Shown in pieces: positions 13,440 through 26,099 of a stretch of DNA of 64,000 bases. Source of the DNA: Blasia pusilla (lineage: Eukaryota > Marchantiophyta > Marchantiopsida > Blasiales); contig CM114272.1 in NCBI GenBank assembly GCA_050084515.1, positions 3,658,001 to 3,722,000 on the forward strand, given 5' to 3'. Position 1 is the first letter of the stretch, and each line of letters opens with the position of its first letter. The notes under the pieces were generated by a model. The model was not told where the DNA came from. It made no database searches and saw only the letters and a list, made by a program, of their open reading frames with translations. Made by a program: the position numbers and the translations under genes.

Positions 13440-16400
13440 AAAAAATTCAACATAGTGTGGATTACTTCAATATCCAAGGAAAATTAATTAATTAATTCTA
13501 ATTTCCTTAATTTTATTTCTTCATTTTGTATGTCATTTTTCTATTATTTCTTCTAAGGCTGGTTTTTTACATATTTATTTTTTAAATATTCTCCAAATTA
13601 TATTTCCTAATACACGTGTGTGAGAAAATGACTCATATTACTAAACTAGTTACGGGATATGCCTTGTACATGACTGAGTTATTTCTAATACTATCAGAGT
13701 CATTCCATTATGGCTGATGTAGTTTTCCAAGTCATACAAAATCACTGAACCAATAGAGCTATAATTTCACTCATTTTATACACAAGTCATTCCAAGTCAA
13801 CTCATAATGACCATAGTTTTCTTCTTGTGAGATACACTTTGCCGTGTCTTGACCATTACTTCATGTTTATGCAGAGGCCTTCTCAAATGATATTGTGGAC
13901 ATCCTTCAATGTCCTTATCAACTTCCTTGGATCTCCCCAAGGATTCTATAGGCCTAGGGAAATATCCTCAATCCGAACCGTGAAGGTCTTATAAAGAAGG
14001 GATAGATCCCCTTTTGGCATACCCAAAGTTTTGGACCCTCAGAAAGGCTTAACCTTGTACCCCCAGCCGGGCTACTTATCGTTTCTGACTTTACGTTTCT
14101 CCCCTATGTTGAAGGTTCACTGCCCCTTGTTGATGGTAGCACTTTATCTGACTCAAAGTCTAGTTTGTTATACTCGTCTTGAGAAAGTGGACACCATTTC
14201 TTGCTCTCTTAGGGCGATTGATTTGCACTCTTTATGTCGTAGTGTTTCTTGAATGGACCCACATTTGTGCTAATAGTCTTCCCTCTACCCTATGTTAATT
14301 TCATTGCTATCCTTCTCGTTGCCATGCTTCTTGATACTTGATGGATTTGAGTAACCCTTTTTTTCCGGACTTGTTCAGAGATGAGTTGCAAAAAAATTCA
14401 AGGAGCTAAGATGGAGAGCCGAGACTAAAGCAATAGAGCTAGGAGTGAGCTGCTAGCTCAAACTACTTCACAGGCAAGAGCAAGTATTTGAGTTCGAGCA
14501 GACTTGTAATGTACTGAATAACGTGCAATGTATTTCAAACACAGCTTTGCTAGTATGATCAAAATTGTAGCGAGCATCAAGTGTATCACTTGATCGCTTA
14601 GATAGCAAGAACACATACAATAGTAGAGTTGCAGAGCAAAACTAGTAGCCCACACAGCATGGAAGGCATGAAAGACTTAAAACTTGAGTAAAGTTGAAAA
14701 TCGCACTATTGTATTGAGCAAGCTTGGGAAATTGAGCAGAGAATGAGTGACCTTGATTGCGTGTTGATTTGATTGAATATCACACAACCTGAAAATGTAC
14801 AGTTAACGAACTTGTCAATGGTTTACATATTGGTGAAAAACCCCTCTCTAGATCGAAACCCTAAGTTGGAGGTTGTTGTAATGGCGAAGATAACACCACC
14901 CTAACTGTTTCAAATTTGAAAAAACTTATCATCATCCTAACTGGCATTATTTTGTCCACCACTATTTCGGCCACTACTTTTGGTGACTACTTTGGAAGGA
15001 GCGTGAATGTTTCGATCAAGATGGAAGGAAAACATTTTGGCTTGTGTCGTATAAAAAAGAAGGTTGTATGGGACTACGCGTGTTCAATGACTAAAATAGC
15101 GATTGGCCGAAAAAGAAAAGTGTCAATCTTGGAGTGTTCCGCACATTAAGGGCACTATGCTATAATTTATGCTATTGATTCTTCTCCCCTCTAAAGGCTA
15201 ATTCCTCTTAGCAATCCCATATGGAAGAACATATCCCCATATGCACTCTATGCCCAAATAGTTAAGTGTTAGAAACATAGTCTAGTAGGATCGCATGAAT
15301 CATTATAGGAACCATAATTGAATTTCAAAGACTAATATCAACCTTAGTATGTGGAATCATTCAAGTGAATCAAGACTAGTTTGACCTAAGATAAGGTAGG
15401 TCAAGAGACAAGCTGGAAAAAAGAGCCATAAGGTAAGATCGGGAAGAAACTCTCAGACGAACCCTTGGAGATCAAAAATTGGTCAAGACGAGAGAATCCC
15501 ATGAGACAAGTCTGGATCAGCCCAAATGTTAGAGAAATCCTTAAGGTTAGTTGAAGATAAATGGCACCATAATCAAGACTAGTCAAGATATGCAATGGTG
15601 TAATAAGACTAGTTACAAATGTCATGGTAGATGAGGTGTAGGGCAAGATAGTATCAAGGCCTTAGAGGGATCTTGAACTTCCCCATTTTGAGACGTCATT
15701 TGTGACCTGCTCTTAGGAGGTGACCTATGAGTGAAGGTCACCCTTCCCTTTATAAGTAGTGGCAAGCTTAGAGAGGTTGATCCTCCCAGCCATGTGTAAC
15801 TTCACTTGGACATAGGGTCGAGGGTTAGTTGGTAGTTGGTCTCATGATGAGACCACTTGTGTAGTTGTTAGGGAGTTAGTACTTATATACTACAAGTTGT
15901 TAGTGACCAGTTGAGAAGAGGTGACCTATGTGTACAAGTCATCCATGGAGGTGCCCATGGGGGTATACCTCAAATGAAGCTCATTCAAAGCTCATCTTCC
16001 TTAGGATCAAAACCATGTTGGGATCCGTGATATAGTGGAGCGTGCGTGTGTTGAGCCTAGATTCTCTCTTGAAGAGTGGGCTATGATTGATCGAAGATCA
16101 CACACATTTAAGAGTCATTTGTACACTTTCTCCTATTGTTGCAACAGTGTGTATCTGATTCATGGATATGGTCGTTTAGATGAAGCATATATGGTTGATT
16201 GCAGATTTCATCATAGTTTATTGTCCAGAATGTTCAACTTTATTATTGGGGTTGTCTAATCGTTCATGTGTAGAGATGTTAGGATTCATAAGTAGATGGA
16301 TCTTAGACATGTGTGTGCATGACAACCAATGTATGTTGGCAGCGATGTGTATTCATACAAGACAAAAAAAAATTTGGGCAAGACTAATCAAGAGATGCTC

Positions 16401-17380
16401 AGGGCGTTACTTAATATATAATCCATAAACCACATATAACTAGGCCCCTATGTGATCCTCCCCATTTTCAGAAACTTAATTAAGATATATCTATTGAAAA
16501 TTACCCCTCAATCAATTTTTTGCTACTTTACGCGTATTGAACCCTTGCTTAATTAAATTCTTTTAACAATCCAAAAAGCCAAACACAAATGTGAAGCATA
16601 AGTACCTAACATATATCACAAAATAATGAGATTTATTAAGCACCTCATATTCTTCAATGTCCTTCATGTGGTCTTCTAAAAAAAATTATCATAACCATCA
16701 AGATTCAAGATGCCATTATGTGGTTTGTCCATCTTTGATTATATGGTGTGTGCGTCTTTACGGCCCTACAATAGTAACTCCAAATAGAGAGCTTGCAGAT
16801 GCAAGATATTCTGCAAGGTTTTTGACCATGGATATGAATTTTTTAACGATAAGATGTATCCATCGCATTAGTGATAATCCTCTCATTCATACAAAATAGT
16901 ACAGATGGTTATTTCTAGCCTTGTTCCACGCCTGTGCTTGTGCTACTCTCGACTGACTCCCGACTTATTCGTTCCCAATACGAACCTCCAAACATATAGC
17001 GTGCCGTGTTACTTTGACGATACTCATATGCTTCTCCGACTATATTCTTATGATTCTTCTCCTATATTTATGTTTTCCAAACCATACAGCATTATAAAAC
17101 TCAAAACTAGGGCCATATACTGGTTAAGTTTAGTAGTCGTGGTTAATAGACCAATAACATAATTCACATCTATTTTAACAAAATCATTAGCATCATAAAC
17201 AAACTTCAAGTCTCTACTTGGATGAATAGATCTAAACTACTTTACATGGACAACCTTCTATATGACTTGAATTTCTCTTTTCCCATTAGACTGGCTCTCT
17301 ACATCTTGCCACTTACTACCAAACTTGTGTTGGATCATTTGGATTGCAATAGACCAAGGAAAAAATTTTGTAGATGATGT
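13440..17380. other. No recognisable gene
   Basis: AT-rich sequence dense with stops in all frames. Short open frames (14031-14252, 14916-15149, 16035-16259, 16657-17162) have no recognisable motif and no partner in neighbouring frames. I see no transposon ends or tandem structure that I can defend. Confidence 0.4.
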
Positions 17381-17760
17381 AGCAAGGTTGCACGTGGACA
17401 AAGTTTACGACCGTGGACTGAAGTCCGTCCTATGGAAGGACTTATCCATGTGGGCCCCCACCTTTCTCTTCTTTCTCCTTCCCCCACTTGCCTTCGTGTT
17501 CCATGCTCTCCCATTTCTTCCTCTCTCCACCTCCACTCCCTCTCCCTCCTCCCTTATTGCCCCATATGCCTTTACCCCTGCCTTCCATTATGAACTATAA
17601 GTGCGGTTCTCACCTCTTGAAATCCATGTCTCTGGACATGTCCGTTTTCTTGCAACCATGGTCCATCCCTAGGATAAACATGTTTGTGTGGGCTTGGGTT
17701 CCCGTGGCGTGCACTTGGGCCTGCCCTACCCACAACCTACATTCGGGCTCGACTAGTCCA
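17380..17760. repeat. Dispersed repeat family (GGTTGCACxTGGACAAA), copy 1
   Basis: The block AGGTTGCACGTGGACAAAG, then GTGGACTGAAGTCCGTCCTA, recurs at about 19045, at about 43590 and in shorter related form near 44430. Several parts are self-complementary (GGACAT...ATGTCC, GTGGACTxAxGTCC). A GC-rich tail with GGGCTTGGGTTCCCGTGGC follows at 17690 and resembles 43660-43700. It is a short interspersed, GC-rich repeat in an AT-rich setting with no coding content. The type of element is unknown. Confidence 0.6.
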
Positions 17761-18406
17761 CATCCCAATCTAGCAACCCACAATCAGTTCTTGCCACCCA
17801 TTTTCTAGCGCATATCTAGAAAAGGAGTGGCAAGAACCGAAAGTGGGTCACCACCTCAATCTTTTATTGCATAAGCCTTCAATTCCTCTCTTACTTGATC
17901 AAGCACATGGCAGCTCCTGGTGTGTCAATCTCCTTCCCCCCATCCAAATCAACTTAACTAGAGAGACACTTGTCTATATGGATACCATCTCCAAAAGCTC
18001 TTGCATTCAAAAATCCCTTCCCCACCTTTAGAGAACGCCTACTTTAACGCACATCTATACCATTGAGCTCAAAGGTTCCACTTTCACTTTCGTGGTCGCA
18101 ATTCCGAGGCGGATAATAGCCAATTTAGCATGCCACAGCCTTGATGGTCCTCTTTTGTCATGCAAATACCTTGAACAAAGATGGATTCAAACATGGATAA
18201 TAATATAAGCAACACAAAGTATCTACCCACAAAGTAACATCATAGAATCCAAAGACATTTCATGAAAACATCCAATTAAGTATCAACATGTTTGTAATGC
18301 AACAATGAATATATATTCCATATCCACAAGAAAGGTCTTAACAACCAAGTGATCTAGTTTCTTTACATAAAGAGTGCGAGCAAAGGGAAAATATCTGCCA
18401 TAAGCA

Positions 18407-18600
18407 CACTAGTACAAAACCCCCCTCTAGATGACTCCAAAAAATGACTGGATGTTCCTCTAACAAATTCTATGAGACTCAGTAATTACTTAACCAGACT
18501 CCAGTAATAAAAATTACTCTTAGTCATCTAACTTGTTACTAAAACTGAGTGTAGTCCTATTTGAGTCTCATTTTTGATACTCCATATAGTCACTAAATAC
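18407..18600. mobile_element. Possible CACTA-type terminus with subterminal repeats
   Basis: CACTAGTACAAAACCCCCC at 18407 resembles the CACTA...AAAA terminal inverted repeats of En/Spm transposons. It is followed by many short AGTCAT/GACT motifs such as subterminal transposase-binding repeats often show. I could not find the matching TAGTG end, a transposase or a 3 bp duplication, so this is tentative. Confidence 0.3.
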
Positions 18601-18619
18601 AACTTCATATAGTCATTGT

Positions 18620-18860
18620 TTATCACTAGGTGAAGTCATAAAAAAAGACTAGACAAGTCATAAAGAATGACTGGTCTGGTCATAAAGAGTGACTAGACGA
18701 GTCATAAAGAATGACTGGTCTAGTCATAAAGAGTGACTAGATGAGTCATAAAGAATGACTCGACGAGTCATAAAGAGTGACTCGACGAGTCATAAAGAGT
18801 GACTAGACAAATCATAAAAGAATGACTAGACGAGTCATTAAAAATTATGACTCCATGCAT
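18620..18860. repeat. ~22 bp palindromic minisatellite
   Basis: Tandem copies of a unit like AGTCATAAAGAATGACTxG, about 20-22 bp long, each itself an imperfect palindrome (AGTCA...TGACT). About ten copies are visible between 18620 and 18860, with variants GACTAGACG, GACTCGACG and GACTGGTCT between the cores. Confidence 0.85.
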
Positions 18861-19039
18861 GACAAAAGAATGATTGAGAATCATTAAAATGACTTATCCA
18901 TGTCACTCTACAATCCTACTATATAATTGAAAAAATATGCAAAACAAGTAACATAAACAACTATAGCCAATCATTCATGTTTGAGAGGGTTGCTTTATTG
19001 CTGACTAAAATATTTACCTTATATTGGAACTACATCACA

Positions 19040-19440
19040 CAAGGTTGCACATGGACAAGGTCTGTATTCACGGACTTATGTCCGTCCCTAGGATGGACAT
19101 GTCCGTGCGGGCCCGCTTTCCCACTGCCCGTATTGAAGCCACCGTGCCAGTAATGTAGACTAGGGCTTGGATAGCCTGTATCCCAATCTAGTGATCCATT
19201 TCTAGTTCTTGCTACCTATTTTCTATCCCACATGGCTTGTAGTGAGCCCGCTTTAGCCTGCGCAAGGCCAAAGTCGAGCTCATGCAAGAGCCACACAAGG
19301 CTAAGCACGGGCTACCGTAGGCCTTGCGCGGCTTTGTGCGGATCATATAGTTGCAACGGGCTAGTGCAAGCTTAGGATGGGCCGCTACAGGCCATGCAGG
19401 CTTGGTGTGTGCTAGAAAATAATTAGTAAGAACCAACAAT
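19040..19440. repeat. Dispersed repeat family, copy 2
   Basis: 19043-19110 repeats the AAGGTTGCACATGGACAAGG ... GGACTTATGTCCGTCC ... GGACATGTCCGTGCGGGC pattern seen at 17380 and 43590. It is followed by a GC-rich segment (19220-19400) of GGCTTG/GCCCGC/CAAGGC motifs similar in style to 43680-43840. It is non-coding and ends about 210 bp before the Copia element. Confidence 0.55.
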
Positions 19441-19652
19441 GTTCCTGCTATTGTTTAGTTGTTTCTAGTTTAGAAGGAATATCACAACTACAACACATGT
19501 CAAACCTTTTAGCTTTATTTAAGGTTGCAAATGCACATTTATAATCAAGTTGTATTAAACGAACCCTTTAGACATGATTGAACATCTCCTCCATCACATA
19601 GTGCTTCTTTAAGCCACATGATCAATGTACTGTTACTCACCTTGAAGCTACT

Positions 19653-20060
19653 TGTGAGAAAACAAAAAATGACTAATTTACAAAACTAAGAGATACAAAG
19701 TGGCCTAGTCCGTTTGTGCGCTCACAAAAGAGCTTTGATGGAACCTAAACATGGAGATAACTTGACATACGAGAATGCGTTACCGCTGCGGCTCTCAATT
19801 ATTTCACTACTCGGGAAACTAGGGTTTTTAACCTATTTTTCTTCATTTCTATTAATAGAAAAATTTTCCCCAAGATGCCCCGTACCCTGATGCAATATAG
19901 GGTTAGATAATCCTAGTAACGCTACTCCAGGAATCACCTACATTATATTACTATGACTCCTTCGGTGTCTAAGTCGGAATCATCAATCTAGGCTTCTCCT
20001 CATACAAGGGCCCTGATTAGATTAATGGTGCTCAAAGAAGTGGATGTTGAGAATCCAACA
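19653..20060 (-). repeat. Copia 3' LTR (408 bp)
   Basis: Read on the minus strand it starts TGTTGGATTCTCAACATCC and ends with GTTTTCTCACA at the CTACT target duplication. It aligns with 24184-24633 throughout. Confidence 0.96.
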
Positions 20061-20072
20061 CCTCCCCTCAAT
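20061..20072 (-). other. Copia polypurine tract
   Basis: On the minus strand ATTGAGGGGAGG lies directly before the TGTTGG start of the 3' LTR, the expected place for the plus-strand primer in reverse transcription. Confidence 0.9.
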
Positions 20073-20092
20073 ATCCACTCTCATGTGGACTA

Positions 20093-23000
20093 CTATCTTA
20101 GACTAATGCCAAGATCCTTCAGATGTCGGTGAAGCTTATCTCCGCTCAAAGCTTTCGTGAAGATGTCGCACGGTTATCCTCTGTTGGACAATAGACTAAC
20201 TTCAAAACCTCTCTCTCGATCAACCCACAAACAAAATGATACAGGATCTCTATGTGCTTTGTACGAGCATGAAACACATGATTATGTGCTATGGCAATGC
20301 AAATGTGATTGTCACACCACATTACAATAGCAATTTCTGGTGCTTCTCCTATGTCCTCCAATATCCATCTCAACCATACTGCTTCACAAGAAGCATAACA
20401 AGCCGCCGTGTACTTTGCCTGGGTAGAAGAAAGAGCCACTTTAGGTTGCTTCTTTCTGACCCATGACACCATACCCAATCCTACCAAGAAGCAATAACCC
20501 GAAACTGATATCCGAGAATCAGAATCTTTTGCCCAATCGGAGTCACAAAAAGCTGTCATTCCCGTCCTTGCTCCATAGGTATTTCCGTACTCGATGGTGC
20601 CTTTTTTGTACTTCAACACATGCATCCCTCGCTTCCAATGGTTCTCACGAGGCTTAGTTGAGAACCTACTCAACATTCCCACAACAAAGCTAATGTCTGG
20701 TCTAGTCTTACATAAAAATATCAAACTGCCTACAAGCTTTTTGTACAACTTTTCATCTACCAATGGTGAAACATCCTCCATCAAGAGTTTCAACTCTACC
20801 TCCATTGGCGAGCCCAATGCCTTAGACTCGGTCATCCCGAATGCCCTCAAGATTTTTCTAGCAAACTTTTGATGAGAGAGAAAAATAGAATCTGACTGTT
20901 GCCAAATCTTCAACCCTATAAAGTAGTGCAAAAGACCTAAATCTGACATTTCAAACTCAGATTTCAACACTCCATTGATTTCCTCTATTTTCTTACCGTG
21001 GTCTCTTGTGATGATCAGATCATCCACATACAGGACTATCAACATAAACATCCCATCTTCGCAAAACACATACAAATTTGCTTCTAACGGACTCTTGATG
21101 AGACCTTTCTCTCAAAAGAATGTATCTATTCGTTGATACCATACCCTTGGGGCTTGCTTCAACCCATACAATGCTCGATGAAGTAAACACACTTTCTCTT
21201 CTGATCCAGGTGTCTCAAAACTTGGTGGTTGAGATACATACACCTCCTCCTTGAGACTCCCATTCAGAAAGGCAGACTTGACATTGTATTGGTATATATG
21301 CCAATGTCTTGTTTCTACCACCGCTAGAACCATTTGAATGGTTGTCATCCTTGCAATAGGAGTAAAAGTCTCATAGTAGTTAAAACCTTCGCTTTGTGAA
21401 CACTCCTGTGCAACCAATCTCGCTTTGAATTTATCCAATATACCGTTCGACTTATACTTGGTCTTGTACATCCACTTGGTGCGTATTATCTTCCTTTCCT
21501 TTGGCTTCTCAACCAAAGTCCAAGTTTCATTTCTCTGAATAGTGTCCGTCTCCATGTGCATGGCCTCTCTCCATTGAGGATGAGCAAAGGCCCCATCCAA
21601 GCATGATGGCTCTTCCACTTTCAAGACCTCTGTCATCAAGGCCATGTTGATGAGATGTGCGGAAGCTCTATTCTGCTCCTCTAGTCTCTTGGATCTCCTT
21701 GGATGTTTAACAACTTCATCAGTTGCTGGTGGATCCTTTCCATCCAAGAGTTGCTCTATCCACTTAGGGTATGACGACCATAGTGGAAGAGTGGATTGTT
21801 CTTTGTAATCATCACCAAATTCTTCTTCTTGATGATCTGGTGTAAACATTGGTGGTGTGCTCTGATGGATTATCTCTTCGTTTGATGATAATGTGGACGG
21901 ACCACTAATATTCGCCACTTGATAAGGCTGTTCCTGGAACACCACATCACGACTCACAAGCATCTTCTTTGCCTCAAGACACCATAGGCAATAAGCTTTA
22001 GACTCATCGCTGTATCCCATAAAGATGCACTTCCTGCTCTTGGACTCCCGCTTGGTCCTGAATGCTTCAGGAATATGTACAAAGCACTGACTATCAAAAG
22101 TCTTGAAATGTTGGACTGATGGTACCTTACCTGAGTATGATTGATGAGGAGTCATGCCTTGCACTGACTTGGTAGCACTTCTATTTAGAATATAAATGAA
22201 AGTATTAATAGCTTCAGCCCAAAAAATTTCTATCAAACCTTTTTCTTTCATCATACATCTTGCCATCTCCACCACTGTACGATTTTGACACTCAACAACT
22301 CCATTTTGTTGTGGTGTATGTGCCGTGGTTAACTGTCGCTTGATTCCATGCTCCCCCAAATATTTGTTCAATTCTGTTGATAAGAATTCTCCTCCTCGAT
22401 CGATGCAAAAACTTATGTACCTTCTTTCCTATCTCATTCTCAACCAGCTTGTGCTTTACTTTAAATTTTCCAAAAGCACTTGCCTTATCACGAAGGAAAT
22501 ACACCCACATCTTCCTACTATAATCGTCGATAACTAAAAAGAAGTAGGAAGAACCACCTACTGCTAATGTTCTCATTTTACTATAGTGGTCAGCATGAAT
22601 CAGCTCTAGAGGATCCTTTGCTCTATTGCTGGACTCTTGTTGAAATGGTTTTCGGTGTTTCTTGCCCATCATATAAGCTTCACATATATCCAACACTCCA
22701 AAAATTGTTGGTAAATCAACAACCATGCCAGATCTCTACATCTGACTTAGTAAGGAGAAACTTAGGTGACCAAATCTTTCATGCCACAACTTACTGCTAC
22801 TAAGATCTGTACCTACCCTTTTCGTGAAAGCATACAACACGTAGATAATTCCACGTCGTATATCTTCACCCACTACTTTCCCATTGGTATCCTCAATGAC
22901 TGCTCCATTTTTCTTGAAACGAACTTCTAGGTCACGATCACATAATACTGCTACTGAAATCAAATTGCGCTTCAACTCTGGTAAGTATAGTACATGAGTT

Positions 23001-24112
23001 AACTTCTTTTTGTCTCCTTTTTGTGAGACTAAAGAAATTATGCCTTTCCCTTCTATAGAGCACTTTGCATTATTCCCAACAATAACAATGATGGGCTGCT
23101 GTAGAGGTTGTAAGCAGCTATACCAATCCTTATGATTGGTCATATGCCTAGATGCTCCACTATTGAGTACTCATGCATCTTCACTCTTTGACTCAGTGGA
23201 ATGTTCTGCCTGTGTGCAAAACTCTTCGATTGCTATCCAAGCATCTGCTTCATGTTCTCCTAGTTCTACAGAATTTCCAAACTCCTTCTTAGGTCTTAAA
23301 CAATCGTTCTTCTTATCCTGACTCCTCTTTCTACAATCTTTGATAAGATGATCTAGCTTACCACAATAAAAGCATTTGAAGGCTTTCCTTGGAAATTTCT
23401 TTTTGACATTTGAACTGTAATCTTGATTTCTACATCTCTGTACGTTGGCAGTAAATGCTACATCACTTCCCTCTCTTGCTTTGAAGCGCATTTCCTCTTC
23501 TACCAACATTGCACTAAATTGTTCAAAAATAAGCGACGTGGATCTTACTTCAATATTCAATGCAGTGACCAAACTGTTATACCTTGGACGCAAAATCCTT
23601 ATGCACCGACGTGCCAAATCTTTGCTAGACTTTGAAATTCCTACGGACGTCATCTGATCTTGAAGATTCTTGATCCTTGTAAAAAATTGCTCAACGCTTT
23701 CTCCTTCTGAAAATTTCTCTGACATAAGCTGATTCTCCAGATTCTGAATCTGAGTCACATTCCTCCTTTCATACTGATTCTTCAGAATGTTCCACGCCTC
23801 AACAGCAGTGGGCGTATGTTGAATGAGAGTCATGATCGAATCACTTACATTCGTGAAAATCGCATATAGACCATCATCGTTTCTACGTTTCTATGCCAGC
23901 AATATAAGAGGATCGATATCACCAAATAAAGATGAACACGCACAACTCAAAGTAGCTTGTGGATTCGAATCGATCCTTGTGGCCGTCTCCTAGATCTCAA
24001 ATGATTTGAGGATAGTTCTCATTTTGAACTTTCACAATGTATAGTTAGACCCATCTATCTTCCCTTTACCCAGCAGAGGAGGGAAAGCACGAATTGATGA
24101 AGAAGTAGCCAT
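20093..24112 (-). pseudogene. Copia gag-pol polyprotein pseudogene
   Basis: The frame starts at the ATG at 24112. Gag (to about 23200) has a UBN2-type region and a CCHC zinc knuckle (CFYCGKLDHLIKDC). A GAG-pre-integrase segment follows (KLWHERFGHLS, about 22770), then the integrase core (HADHYSKM ... VIDDYSRK, with the second Asp block only in a shifted frame at about 22400). Next comes the RT (21112-22371; motif A reads YQYNVKSAFLNG with Asn where Asp is expected; motif C YVDD is intact at about 21020). RNase H is at 20146-20900 (CDSDWAKD, SSTQAKYTA). In-frame stops include two TGG-type losses in gag (near 24030 and 23990) and a CGA-to-TGA after DTFF at about 21112. Frameshifts lie near 22400 and 20165, the last displacing the DIFTKAL end motif. 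It cannot make a functional polyprotein. Confidence 0.95.
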
Positions 24113-24170
24113 CTCTCAAGATTTTTGCAAACGTACCAGATCGCCAAATACAAAATACTAGAAAACCTAT

Positions 24171-24183
24171 CGCTCTGATATCA
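24171..24183 (-). other. Copia primer-binding site
   Basis: On the minus strand TGATATCAGAGCG directly follows the 5' LTR. It differs at one position from TGGTATCAGAGC, the usual plant site complementary to the 3' end of initiator-Met tRNA. Confidence 0.9.
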
Positions 24184-24633
24184 TGTGAGAAAACAGAAAG
24201 TGACAAAATCATTGAAATCTTTACAAAACTTAGAGATACAAAGTGGCCTAGTCCGTTCGTGCGCTCACAGAAGAGCTTCGATGGAACTTGAACATGGAGA
24301 TAACTCGATATACGAGAATGCGCTACCGCTGCGGCTCTTGATTATTTCACTACTCGAGAAATTAGGGTTTTTTACCTATTTTTCTTCATTTCTATTAATA
24401 GAAAACCCTATACCCTATAGGATTATCTAACCCTATATTGCATCAAGGTGCCCCATATCCCGATGCAATATAGGGTTAGATAATCCTAGTAACGCTACTC
24501 CAGAAACCACCTACGTCATATTACTATGACTCCTTCGACGTCTAAGTGGGAACCATTAATCTAGGCTTCTCCTCATACAAGGGGGCCGATCACATTAATG
24601 GTGCTAAAAGAAGTGGAAGTTAAGAATCCAACA
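24184..24633 (-). repeat. Copia 5' LTR (450 bp)
   Basis: It is the pair of 19653-20060, with the same TG/CA termini. It is longer because of an extra stretch around 24403-24445 (ACCCTATA-rich) that looks like an internal duplication of LTR sequence. Confidence 0.96.
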
Positions 24634-24638
24634 CTACT

Positions 24639-26090
24639 AACTTGAGTTTGAACTTCTTAAAGTTGGGTATCAATAGGGGCCATATTAACCGCAATGTCTT
24701 CAAGATCCTTTTGCAAACCTTCAACCTTTACTAAGATAGTACTCAAGGTAGTAGCCAAATTTTGTTCAACGCCTTTACCAATACGATGTTCTCTAAGAGA
24801 GGCGGTCACATTATTGATTGATCTAGCTCCTAGTTTATCTTCCGGCTGAAGTTCTTGACTAACTTTCACCATGAGTGGAAGCGACTTCTCGCGCGGGATA
24901 ACACTTTGAGTTTCAGTATGCACAATGCCTTCTAGAGCTTCTTCTCCATGATCCAAAAGAACTATCCAAATACTACACGCTTGTGGTTATGTATGAGAAA
25001 CCTTGTTGTTGATACTCATCTTCTCAAAATCTACAACAGACATCCCCATAAAAGCATCTTCTCCTTGCCAAAATATGAACTTGTGAAGATTTCCAAGTAT
25101 GTATTCAACCACATTATGGTAGATTAAACCCCAAAAAAATCCTTTTTTGTCACCAATTGGTGCTCGCTACATACATGATCAATAGATGCTCATATGTTGT
25201 CTCGTGGCTCTAGCGTCTAATTGCAGTTGCCCATTGGTCTACTTCTTGTGAAGGCGCAAACAAGGTATGTATATCGCTTTGCCTCATTGGAAACTACTTC
25301 CAAAACTCTAGTCTTTACCCATGTGGGAGGGAATGCCATAGGCTACCCTTTCTTGCTCCTGTACAATCAATTTTGACATGCCCATTCCCTGCCTTGGCAA
25401 CATGCTTGGAAATACTCCGATTCATATTGAAGATCAATGTCCGTGCTTCCTTGTATTTAGCCAATGATACTAACCCTTCTAACGCCTATTTCTACTCTCC
25501 CGCCTTTAGCAATTCCATGCAACCACGTGTTGTGATTCTTCCATGCACACAAGCATCGGTCTAACTCTTCTTTAAGCATTACGCAACCACTACGAGAACC
25601 TAACCGGCTATATGGCTTGAAACAATTAAAAACACCCCCTAAGCTTAAATATTTCCAAGGATAATATATCCTTAGGGGGCTCTTTATACAACTACCTTTT
25701 ATAATATGGATGTTTGCATGGAACTTTGTGCTTTTCTTTTAAGTATGGGTAGTGGTCATTCACATGCTCACCTACTATCATTTCATTTAGTATTTCTTCA
25801 TTTTAAGTTCACTTTTTTCATAGAGGTGACTAAATAAATTATCCACTAAAATTAAATTGTATTATAATCTATATAAGTAAAAAGTTCAAGGAAAAAATAT
25901 ATCCACTTAATTATAAAATAAACCTCAAAAGAGGACAAAGAAAGGTAATAACAACTCAAAAGAGGAGTAAAAAAATGCATAAAATAATGCAAAAAGAAAA
26001 AGGCAACAAGCCGAAGCAAACACCAGCTTAACAAGTTACACGATTGATAGCTTGAAACAAATCTGACAAGAATACGAGTGGTTGGTCAGA
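24639..26090 (-). pseudogene. Unassigned open frame cut by the Copia insertion
   Basis: 24657-24956 (minus) is open and encodes a hydrophilic, helix-prone stretch (LVKVEGLQKDLEDIAVNMAP near its end) without a recognised domain. If the Copia element and one CTACT copy are removed, this frame continues from 24639 into 19652 and reaches an AAG/GTGAGT splice-donor-like site about 10 bp further on. The insertion therefore landed in an older coding relic, possibly a gag-like or plant gene exon. Between 25000 and 26090 I see nothing else recognisable. The sequence is AT-rich with stops in all frames. Confidence 0.35.
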
Positions 26091-26099
26091 CATGAATGG

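Larger units (their letters stand above)
19653..24633 (-). mobile_element. Complete Ty1-copia LTR retrotransposon, inactivated
   Basis: The element is 4,981 bp long and transcribed on the minus strand. It has two LTRs that begin TG and end CA, a primer-binding site next to the 5' LTR, a polypurine tract next to the 3' LTR, and a decayed gag-protease-integrase-RT-RNase H frame between them. Both flanks carry the same 5 bp, CTACT (19648-19652 and 24634-24638), the target-site duplication left by integrase. Domain order (integrase before reverse transcriptase) is diagnostic of Copia. The two LTRs remain alike apart from scattered substitutions and about 42 bp present only in the 5' LTR. Insertion is therefore old enough for many stops, yet young enough for perfect ends. 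Confidence 0.97.

Noticed and set aside
18620-18860. CRISPR array
   Set aside because: The units are contiguous palindromic minisatellite copies without unique spacers, and the genome is clearly eukaryotic.
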